Shown one piece after another: positions 44,617 through 53,535 of a stretch of DNA of 64,000 nucleotides. How positions within the stretch are numbered: position 1 is the stretch's first letter; the number at the start of each line of letters is the position of its first letter. The notes below the pieces were generated by a model. It saw nothing but the letters and a program-made list of their open reading frames with translations, was not told the DNA's origin and searched no databases. The stretch spans positions 2,976,001-3,040,000 of the forward strand of contig CM074764.1 in assembly GCA_037355855.1 (NCBI GenBank), given 5' to 3'. A program made the position numbers and the translations under genes. Source of the DNA: Pseudo-nitzschia pungens (Eukaryota > Bacillariophyta > Bacillariophyceae > Bacillariales > Bacillariaceae).

Positions 44617-45813
44617 TTACGGATCCGGCGGACCAAGTGGTCCCCATCCTGGTGGATCAGCGCCTGGATCCTCCACTATTTCAACGCCCTCGTATGTACC
44701 ATCCTCACTGTATCCACAGTGCGCAAACGTCGGATCGAAGGGACCAATCTTCGCTGCTGATTCCAGTATCTGTTGCTCCAGTTGATCCAGATTTAATTGC
44801 CCGGTCACGTTGATTTTCATGTGGTTGATAAGCTGACAGATCACATACTCGATGGGGCCATACTTTGGTTGATAGGCTGGACGCGGGAGAATATCAAACC
44901 TTGTCGGTCCTTCTCTCCCCATTACAGTCTCGTAAACGAGAGGACTGTAGTGAGAGCTCAAGTTGTCCCACAAGAACACTCTCCAATTGTCGATTCCGGG
45001 GATCTGATCTCGCTCAATCGACGAGCAGATACTGCCTATAAACTGAGCAAAATTGTATCCTGTGGTCCCAGCAACCCTCCTGACGTCAATCCACCTCCTT
45101 GGACGCGCGATACTCCCTGTTTGGTTGTCTGGCACTGCAGGATCCCCTGCCTCCACAGCAATCATGACAGTGAGCTTCTCTCCCTTCTCATAGTTTCCAA
45201 TTGTTCGGATCCTACGGAATCGAAGCGCCCATCCACCAGATCTATTTAATCTTCTGTGCTCCATGGCAAATTCATCCACATCGATAAAGCGCTTCCTGGG
45301 GATGCCAACCACACCAATTGGCAATGGTCTGTTCCAGAATAAGTACTCCCTCCTCAAGTTCTGCGGCGAGTAGGCCTTGTAAGCCTCAATACTGGCCTTC
45401 TTCTTGGAGATTTCCAGCTCCTTTAATCGACGGGAGATTAGCTGATTTGAATACACCGGAAATCCATCATTGTAGAGGTACATTGCTATCTCGTCAAGTG
45501 TACTCTGTGGATAGATTACAAGGCAAATAGCAAGACTAATTAAGGCAGAACCTACTAACATCTCTTTTTCTTTGTTACCGGTCATCCTATACGGATGGAG
45601 CCTCTTCTCCCATCTCCAAAGACTTATGTCGGAAGCAATGGTTGGTTCCCCGGCCAATTTCTTTGCAAGCTCCGATTTGCGGAACCAAACTGCATACCCC
45701 CTGGTTCCACCACCTCCTGGATGTGGAAGTGTCTTCCTCTTCTTCCCAAGCTCTCTGGTGAGTTGGAGAGCTCTTCGGGCCCTTGCCCTCTCATCAGCCG
45801 GGTCGTTGTTCAT
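44617..45813 (-). CDS. IS630/Tc1/mariner-like DDE transposase
   Basis: 398 aa from the ATG at 45811-45813 (MNNDPADERARARRALQ); the longer open frame to 45924 has no ATG and enters the TIR. Residues about 85-150 are HTH-like (STLDEIAMYLYNDGFPVYS, SRRLKELEISKKKA). Catalytic residues: D180 in FIDVDEF, D283 in FLWDNLSSH and E322 in KYGPIEYVICQLINH. That gives 38 residues between the second D and E. NLSSH and the PxYxPxxxPIE pattern are typical of IS630/Tc1/mariner enzymes, which cut at TA. The frame is intact. The last 25 residues are Pro/Gly-rich. Confidence 0.87.
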   Translation of the reverse strand: MNNDPADERARARRALQLTRELGKKRKTLPHPGGGGTRGYAVWFRKSELAKKLAGEPTIASDISLWRWEKRLHPYRMTGNKEKEMLVGSALISLAICLVIYPQSTLDEIAMYLYNDGFPVYSNQLISRRLKELEISKKKASIEAYKAYSPQNLRREYLFWNRPLPIGVVGIPRKRFIDVDEFAMEHRRLNRSGGWALRFRRIRTIGNYEKGEKLTVMIAVEAGDPAVPDNQTGSIARPRRWIDVRRVAGTTGYNFAQFIGSICSSIERDQIPGIDNWRVFLWDNLSSHYSPLVYETVMGREGPTRFDILPRPAYQPKYGPIEYVICQLINHMKINVTGQLNLDQLEQQILESAAKIGPFDPTFAHCGYSEDGTYEGVEIVEDPGADPPGWGPLGPPDP

Positions 45814-45842
45814 GGTCGGAAGTTTCGATGAAGAAGAAGGGG

Positions 45843-46146
45843 TTGTCAAGCAACAGGTATCACCTGTTGTTGTCGGAAAAGAAGCGAAAAAGAGAAGAAC
45901 CAAAGAACAATGGTGTTCTCGCAAAATAGATCTAATCAGCTAATTTTTTCAATCCCCCTCTAGGTGAGTCAATGGCAGCCAATGACGACAGTCAAAGGGG
46001 TTTCAGTGATCTCTGAACTGTGAGTCAATTTTTTGGTAAGCAGGGGGTTAAGGTTCTTTTTTTTTGGTACATGTACCCTAATCTTCGTTAATCTTCCTTA
46101 ATTTTGTTTAAAAAAAATGTTATTTCAATTGTTAGGCGATCCGTAG
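45843..46146 (-). repeat. right terminal inverted repeat
   Basis: Complement of the left TIR. It ends GGCGATCCGTAG|TA. The transposase ATG lies 30 bp inside it, so this TIR probably holds the transposase promoter. Confidence 0.88.
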
Positions 46147-46462
46147 TATTGTTCAAAAGTTTTAAAATAGTTTCTTTTCGAACCTTTTTGAAAGCACGCT
46201 ACGCCAACACAGGACGCGCACGAGCCGCGTCCGTGTTCTTGGGAATAGCTCCCATGCCCGTCAACACCGCCGACATGTTAACAGCCTCTTCACCATTCGC
46301 AAATCCAGCAGCTGCCATTCAAATTTTTCAAAGTTTCATTCAACACATTCGTTAGTTAACACAGGAAAAACCAAAGGCACCCCCTCTGGAGTCAACATTT
46401 CTCCGCACAAACGCTGAGGGACTCGTTTTCATAGAACGAACAAACTCGCGAACAACGATAAA
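46147..46462. other. 3' flank of the next gene, beside the transposon
   Basis: 316 bp between the TA at 46147 and the stop of the minus-strand gene. It is open in one plus frame (about 46170-46355) but with no recognisable product; most likely 3' UTR and spacer. Confidence 0.4.
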
Positions 46463-48265
46463 TTAATTATACAACTCACCTTTGCTAGCAAGACTCTTTT
46501 CCCCCAACCCGTGTGTTTTTGGATCATGAATGGGTTCCGACAATACCGAACCAGGTGTTTTTGCGTCATTTCGCGTAGGTACCGCCAGAGCAACGTCGGA
46601 GGTGACGCGTTGTTTCTGGGTGCTTGCATTCGCATTTCTGCTAGCCCCTTCTTTCTTTCTGAAATGGATACGAGACGTTGTGTTTGCATCTAATCGATTG
46701 GATTTCAGCGTCATGGACATCATCGGTTTCATAAAGGCGGGCAACACCTGTTTCGTCCCGCTCTGGGGACCAGTGGTGCTGTTCAGTTCGCCGGCACGCG
46801 AAAACTTGAGGAGGTAAAACTCGCGCGATTTTCGGCTTACGTCGTCGAAGTTTTTGGACACGGCGTCGGCATCTGATGCTCCCGACGCCAGTGCCAGATC
46901 TTTAGCCCAGCTGGTGTTCTGGATGGAACACATACGAAGCTTTTCGGGGTCCTCGCGGTGAAACGCCTTTTGTCGCCTTTGTTCAGTGAGAACCGCCCGG
47001 ATCGACGTCCGGACGTTTGCCTGTCGCTGCCGACCCTCGTCAATCGAGGCGATATGCTCCAGTCCACGGCGAGAGTGGCCAAATTTGTGCCACCACTTGT
47101 CGCTCGTGGATTCCTTGTCGGCGTTCTCCATCGCACGGCGGAGGGTTGCCGCCTTCCCCTGGTTCGGCAATTGCCACGATTGGTTGGTTGCCAACCAAAT
47201 CTCGCTTCCACCCTGTAGCATGACCTTGGATATCATTCGTCCAGTCTTTCGGAATTCGTCATAGTCGGGTTTTTGCCACCATATTTGTCCTTTTTCTGTT
47301 TTGTCCATCTCTTTGGAGGACTTGATGGTAACAACCCGGGCCATGGGTGAAAACGATGTTTGTAAATCCTTCTTTTTTTCCACCTTTGGCTCATACGTCG
47401 GGAAGAGCGATCGTCTCTGTTTTCCTTGTTGGCTTTGACTGGAATCGTGGCTTCGCGTCGAATGATTCTTGTAATCGCGACCCTTGGAAGCATGTTTCAA
47501 AATACCTTTCATTCTGGACTCCGATCCACTATCGGAAGCCACGGTGGACTCATCCGTACCGTTGGATTGTGTCAATCCTAATCCCGCCAACACGGCCTGG
47601 CGATCCTTTTCTGATGGTTTGCCACCCAGAGCGTTGTCACTTCCAGCTGATATCATTGAAACTTCGTCATTGTCACCATCGTCGTTGTTGTTCGAGACGG
47701 TTCCTACGGCTTGGTCCTCTGTCACCGGGAGCCCATCAGTCACAGAATATTCATCGATCTCGTCGTCCTCCTCATCCTCCGTATTATTCCAAGGGAATAT
47801 GCACTTCCAACATGTTGATTGACCTTTTTTATTACTACCGAATTGTAGCCCCGATGCAGATGAGGTGTAATCTCCCTGATAATAATCGTACGATGAGTAG
47901 TTCTCAAAATCGTGATAATCCGCCTGAAAACCAGCGTACTGATATGATTTTGGATCGACCTCCGTGTTGCTACTAGCAGATGACAACATGTCGGGATCAT
48001 TCGACGAGTTCAAAGTGTTGCCGAGAGCTGTTGTCGGATTAATGATATCCGCTTCGATGCCGATCACATCGTCGCTGCCATCGATCAGTAACCCTCCATC
48101 ATCATCCTCGTCGTCGGGATCTACAACTTTGCGGAGTAAAAGACCACCATCGTCTTCTACGGGTTCGGTTGTGATTCCGTCCTTTTCTATGGTTGGATCT
48201 TCTTCTGTTTTGGATGCCAGCTCCGCCAAGTTGAGCATCGAATCTTTTGCGAGACCGAGAGGCAT
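46463..48265 (-). CDS. conserved diatom-type protein of unknown function
   Basis: 600 aa from the ATG at 48263-48265 (MPLGLAKDSMLNLAEL); a slightly longer frame has only TTG upstream. Residues 1-290 are acidic and Ser/Asp-rich, with a Cys pair in STCWKCIFPW. From about 305 a conserved-looking block starts: FSPMARVVTIKSSKEM, KGQIWWQKPDYDEFRKTGRM, then DKWWHKFGHSRRGLEHIASI and IRAVLTEQRRQK. Proteins with this V.I.S....IWW...DY..F.K / GHSRRGLEHI layout are common in diatom genomes and have no assigned role (recalled family knowledge, not searched). The tail is basic and Ser/Thr-rich. No membrane segment. Confidence 0.75.
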   Translation of the reverse strand: MPLGLAKDSMLNLAELASKTEEDPTIEKDGITTEPVEDDGGLLLRKVVDPDDEDDDGGLLIDGSDDVIGIEADIINPTTALGNTLNSSNDPDMLSSASSNTEVDPKSYQYAGFQADYHDFENYSSYDYYQGDYTSSASGLQFGSNKKGQSTCWKCIFPWNNTEDEEDDEIDEYSVTDGLPVTEDQAVGTVSNNNDDGDNDEVSMISAGSDNALGGKPSEKDRQAVLAGLGLTQSNGTDESTVASDSGSESRMKGILKHASKGRDYKNHSTRSHDSSQSQQGKQRRSLFPTYEPKVEKKKDLQTSFSPMARVVTIKSSKEMDKTEKGQIWWQKPDYDEFRKTGRMISKVMLQGGSEIWLATNQSWQLPNQGKAATLRRAMENADKESTSDKWWHKFGHSRRGLEHIASIDEGRQRQANVRTSIRAVLTEQRRQKAFHREDPEKLRMCSIQNTSWAKDLALASGASDADAVSKNFDDVSRKSREFYLLKFSRAGELNSTTGPQSGTKQVLPAFMKPMMSMTLKSNRLDANTTSRIHFRKKEGASRNANASTQKQRVTSDVALAVPTRNDAKTPGSVLSEPIHDPKTHGLGEKSLASKGELYN

Positions 48266-49180
48266 CTTGTATCGAATTTTCGACAACCGATGTTGCTCTT
48301 CTTTACCCCGAGAGTATTCCAGCTACAGCAGTTCTGTTCTTGTCTCGGAGCTTTCTGCCCTGCTATTGAACTCTCGAATGAATTGCCGAACCACGTGTGT
48401 TTTGATTGTTGTGTTTTTGGAGCGAGGGTTTAAGCTTCCATTCTAATTCTGCCAGTTATTGTTATTGAAGCGTACTAACTCGTAGAATGCTGATGCAACA
48501 GACCAATCCACACGTAGGAAGTTGCGATCGTTTTGACAGCACACTTCTGAACGAAGACGTGTGACTAAAACTACGAATGATGATATTTTTCACAATACGA
48601 AACCGGTACGATCCATACCTTAATCTTACTTATTAGTCGAGTCATACGCGGAATGGATCAATCGACGCGACACGGGGCCCGGTGTACGTAAGTTACGCGT
48701 ACCTGGTACCACGAGTATTGTACGAGAGGTACTAATAATTATTACTATCGCCCGTAAGGTTACCGTAAGAAAAGAAGAAAGTGTTACAGCGACGTGATCA
48801 CTTTTTCAGAGAACGCTTTCTTTCTTGTGCTAGTCCGAACCTCGTAGGCTTCAGGCCCCTGTACCGTGATGGTAAGATTACAGTATCGTACTCGTATCGT
48901 AAAACGTAATTACAATATTAGAAGGTGAATCATCTTCAACTCACGCAATTCTACGATCATCGAAATTTTCCAAAATAGAAACTGAAACTACCGTACTGTA
49001 CGTACCAGTTAACTTACTCGTAGTACGTCAGCACTGAACACTTAACAATAGAAAGACATCGTATCATAGCACTGTTTCTTACGTACATACTACACACCGA
49101 TACACATAACGAACACCTTACACCTTTCACCTTACAAGCCATACTTACGGTACGAAAGTACCGGTACCGTATCGGTAAAA
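48266..49180. other. upstream region of the 600-aa gene
   Basis: About 915 bp. 48595-49170 is packed with TACGTACC, GTAAGGTTACCGTAAG and CGGTACCGTA-type words. No gene seen. Confidence 0.5.
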
Positions 49181-50672
49181 TGCAACCGTAGTTGCGCGCG
49201 CTATGCGCCCGTGCAACTCCTACTACTTAGTACCTACAAATAGGTAATTACGTTCCTAAGTACGCCTCATTTTTTGACGGACGGGACCGTTTATAATGGC
49301 TGAGAGTACAGTACCGGTTGCTCTCTAGACCCCCTTAAGATTGCAGGAACAGTAGTTTTTTTCTCCGTATATTAACACGGAGGCGCGCAACCTTCGTTGC
49401 ATTATTAATAAAGACAGGACTCCTGTCTATCGAAATTTCTGTCAGTTGCCTCTCCGAAAGCTTCACAAAATCCCCTGTAATCCACTGTTTGCTCACTATT
49501 TCACGAAAAAAGACAAAGCACCAAAACACCAAAACACCATGCCAAGGCTACTGTTACTATTAGTACTACTACTTCTATTAGTAGTAGTAGTAGTGGTGGT
49601 AGTGGTAGTAGTAGAAATACTAGTAATAGTACTAGTAGTGGTAGTACTACTACTACTAGAGTAGTACTACTAGTAGTACTACTTTGATATTTGATCATCA
49701 GCAAGAGATATGAATAAGACAACAGAAACAGCAATAACAGCAGCCCACGGAGTGCTGGCAAACAATGAGTCTACAGGGGGATACTGTTCAAGCGCTATTG
49801 TATATGCTCAGATACTACAAGACACTCCCCTAGAGGTACAATAGTATTAGTCAATAGTGGGGGCATGATTTAGTGCTATATTTAAAGGAGTTAGCTCAGC
49901 TCAGCTCAGCTCTGTATTTGTGACAGCATCTTGTTCCCTTGTAGCATAGCACTCCAGCATGGGCATGGTGATATCAATGGTGGTATGCATCTTAGTACTA
50001 CTACTACTAGTAGTAGTATTACTACTAGCATCATTTCATGTATTTGTATCATACTACTACTAATAGCTCCATGAGAACATCTAAACAAGTGTGAGCTCTG
50101 GTATGTCAAACAAACAATCACATCTGGAAATACATGCTGGCGCCTATCAGGACAGTACTCTAGGTAGTACCACCAGTAGTAGTATCCTTGCAGCCTTGCA
50201 CCAACAACACCCTGGTGTTTCACTACTAGTACTACTAGTGTTGCTGTTTGTTTTATTGGCTAGGGGAAGTACCCCTGTTGTTGCTGCTAAGGCATGTTTT
50301 CAAAGTTCAAGTTTATTGTTGTTACCCTTGCCGGTCTGTGAATCTGCTCTTTAGATTGGCCGAAGAGATGTCAAGTAAAATCAGATAACATCTAAAGAAA
50401 AAATCGATGTCAAATTTTATCACGTGATTTTACACGGTGTTTTTAGTTTTCGACTTGGAAATATTTTTGTGATGCGTTCTACCGGTCTTAGGCATCGCTC
50501 ACACCCATCTGAGTGAGAGTGAATGCCATGTAGGATTGTACGTGTTTCCCTGGTACTCATTCTTTTTTGTAACCAAATGAGTTTTGCGCGCGCCGAATGA
50601 GCCCACGTAGAAATTGTACATGTTTTCTGGTACTCATTCTTTTTAGTTGCATTCTGTGTAGTTACCATCACC
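49181..50672 (-). repeat. 1,492-bp repeat unit, copy C, inverted
   Basis: Reverse complement of copies A and B over the full length, starting with GCAACCGTAGTTGCGCGCGC and ending GTAGTTACCATCAC on the plus strand. It keeps the GGGTGTGAGCG segment that B lacks and is closer to A in the last 150 bp. It has no MITE. Confidence 0.85.
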
Positions 50673-51789
50673 GTACGTAGTTGCCGAAGCGAGTGCGAAA
50701 TTATTGCAGATGGCGCTGGGCGCTCCGAACGCGTAATCTTACGGTAGATGACAAACCAAGTCGGAGTGAACCAACCCATAAACCTTATCTTGTACTAGTA
50801 CTACGTATTTTCCAGTTAATTAAACTATTTTTCTTGCATGTTGTATTCTTAGAGTGATTACAATTTGCATATCACTACTATTGTAATCACTCGTAGACCT
50901 GGGCATGGCATGATTTTAAATCAAGCTGAACGCTGATGACCATGGACAGCAAGAGACCAAGAAGTGACTGAAACAAGGGACCAGAATTCAAACTGCCAAC
51001 ACATCATGCAGGTGCAGAACCAAAGCAGGATGAAAAAGAACACCAGTGTCTGCAGCGCTAGGGATCATTATACCGAGGAGCAATTGGCATCACCAAGTGG
51101 AGCAACAGCAACAACAGAGACACCTTAGAACCTCATCAGGACCAGGGCCAACAATAGCAAGACCAAGCCAAAGAGACAGCAATGCACAAAAGACTGTTTG
51201 GCAAAGAAGGACACCAGAATACAATGAATCCAGTCTGGTGGGAGCAAAGCTCCTGCCATTTAATGGGAATGGAGCAATTGCAGTAACCCCTGTGAAAATG
51301 GGACAACAGCAAGTACAAGCAACAACATGACTGATCTGACATCATAGCATGCTGCCGCAACAAAATAGGCAACCATGCCTGCCAAAACAGCATTCAAAGA
51401 GCCTTGGAAAACTCAAAATACAGAGAGAAGGAGCAATAACAGAAGCATCTTTTTTCCCAGCAACCCCATAAAATGCATATCCAACACCCACCACAAAGGT
51501 GTGGTGATACAAAAAAAACTGCAACACAATCTGGTGGTAAATCAGCCCTGATGCAGCCTTACAAAGGGCAACGTGGATTCTGTATATTGATATCCACAAG
51601 AGCCCAAAGAAATCAAGGAACGTGCTTGCAAGGCAAAGAGTAGCATGCTTTTCTGGAGGCAGAGGATGTGGAATACTACAGACTATGAGTACAAGCCCCA
51701 TAGGTTTTACAAAACCATTCCTCTCTTCCCTTCAATCTAAAGAGGAAGTTCTCACTGTAAAGATATTGCTTGTCAGCAAAACAGGGAGA
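50673..51789. other. repeat-associated DNA, no gene recognised
   Basis: Starts with a palindromic block (AGTGATTACAA at 50854-50864, TTGTAATCACT at 50881-50891) that recurs at 52706-52760. Open stretches at 51046-51330 (+, Gln-rich) and 51342-51701 (-) do not resemble a known protein. Confidence 0.4.
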
Positions 51790-52345
51790 GCAGCAACAAC
51801 AGTAACAACAGTATAGCACAGAGTGCTGCCGGCAAAGGATAAGGCAGCAAAGAGATCAAACAATCACCATTGCATGATACACTAGGAGCACACTAGCTAC
51901 CACTCTTGAGATAGGTTAGAGATGTCAAAGTAGGTGCCGAGCATTATGTGTTGTCCTAGAGGCTTTTAAAGTGGAGGAATATTCCAAAGAGTGAGAGCTC
52001 AGATGGAGCTCTGATACAGAGAATGTCTTCTATATCACTGATTCATATGTCAATAAAGGGTCAGGGTACGTAGGTCCAGCACTTAATTCAACGTACTGAC
52101 CATAGCTTTTACTGACACCTGTAGCACCATTACTGTAGCGTACGCGCTGTACACTGTAGTACTGTACTTGATCGATGAGCTCGCTAACCTTGCTTGCTTG
52201 TTAACTGCAGGGGTTGGGTAAGATCTTATCTGGTTATAGTACATATTGTACACAATGACCATACCCTGATGGTAGCATAATATTGATGTGCAATATCTTC
52301 ATATCACAGAGTGCTTCCTGCAGGTAAACAAGGCCTAATCAACTA
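51790..52345 (-). repeat. ~500-bp repeat, right copy of the inverted pair
   Basis: Reverse complement of about 35855-36400, including CACAGAGTGCTGCCGGCAAA, GAGCACACTAGCTACCA, GGTCAGGGTACGTAGGTCC, TAACTGCAGGGG and ATGACCATACCCTGA. Together with copies A/B and C it makes two opposed arms around 40833-49180. Confidence 0.7.
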
Positions 52346-53535
52346 GATGTGGATTGAACTGCCTTCCCTTTATCTTAACCTCATCATTCCCATGTGGTGG
52401 GTTAGAACTTGTAACCACTACCAGCATGGATCCAATGAATGATTCAACAGCAGCAATGCTCCGTAGTCTAGCAGCAGCTCACAATGCACGTGACTGTAAG
52501 TATTGGAAAGGGATGCAACAAAACCAATAGTGACATTTCCATGGAGGCATATGCCATGCACTGAACCAGTCCTAAGAAGGATAAAGATTGAAGGTGAATC
52601 CATAAGGATTGATCTGGTCAGAAGAGCTTGGAAATGAGCCAACTTGGGAAGGCTTGCTAATCAATAAGGGAGGTCCTCCACCAACAGCACTAATCATGTA
52701 ATAGCTCACAATTACAATTTGTATATGACTACAATTATAATCACTAGTAGTAGACCTGGGGCCAGAATGAATATCTAGGGTAGATACCACCCAACTTGTT
52801 CAACATCACTGTCACAATATCAGAAGCCAAGTTTGGATATTGTTACTGTTCAACCAAAATGCAAATTTCCCCTGTTGCATTTATGTTTCCATCTATATAA
52901 TAGTAGGTGCTTGCTTTTATCATTGGAAAAGTTGATATTCATATTCAATCCTCTTTGTGAGACTGACCCCACGTATAAAGGACACTGTAGGATACTCTTT
53001 ATATGTTTTGTAATTAAATCGTCAAGAATTTCATCCTCATTTGAAGAAAAGATTTCTTTTGAAAGTTCATTCTTTGCAAAAGTGGATTCCATTTTCAATT
53101 TGGTGAGTGGATTCTATCTTTTAGTGGAAATTACTACCAAGTTTTCTATTATTCATACAAAGGATGTATCAACATTCACTGTTCCAAAATTTCCAAATAA
53201 ATAAATATCTTACATTACTTCATATAATCGTGAACGCAGTCACATCACTGCAAACAACCTAAGTGAATGAGCTTAAAGCTAACATTAACACACACAGAAG
53301 CTAGTAGTACTCCAACTCTCAGAAGTTCACTATCCGTCGGTACGCTTTCCTCTAGTAAGCTGGTTTCGAATGAATAGGCTTCAAATAAAACCATGTATTG
53401 AGTATTGATGTTTGATTGATTTTCTACAACGTACACAAGTCAACAAGAAACGTTTGCCGTCAATTGGTTGAACCTTTTCACTGCATTCTACGTGAGGGAG
53501 GAAGAAAGAATGATGTTGCCTAGTATGTTGTGTCG
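52346..53535. other. intergenic region, possible gene fragment
   Basis: 52706-52760 repeats the block at 50856-50905 (ATTACAATTTG, ATAATCACT, GTAGACCTGG). On the minus strand 53098-52850 an 82-codon frame (MKMESTFAKNELSKEIF, DDLITKHIKSILQCPLY, KHKCNRGNLHFG) looks protein-like, but I cannot assign it or find further exons. Confidence 0.4.

Larger units (their letters stand above)
41271..46146. mobile_element. 4.9-kb TIR transposon with DDE transposase and Cys-rich accessory ORF
   Basis: 4,876 bp, flanked by TA (41269-41270 and 46147-46148). The ends CTACGGATCGCCTAACAATTG and its complement start about 300-bp terminal inverted repeats (41271-41567 and 45843-46146). Inside are two convergent genes: an unknown 625-aa Cys-rich protein (+, 41813-43690) and an IS630/Tc1/mariner-like transposase (-, 45813-44617). 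Both are open, so the element may be recent. TA duplication and the DDE type point to the Tc1/mariner superfamily; the long TIRs and the second gene are unusual for it. Confidence 0.88.

Noticed and set aside
45814..45924. N-terminal extension of the transposase (starting at a TTG)
   Set aside because: No ATG, overlaps the TIR, and low-complexity. The ATG at 45813 is preferred.
52833..53204. 123-aa plus-strand ORF
   Set aside because: Hydrophobic biased translation; the opposite strand reads more like a protein, and neither is supported by a family.
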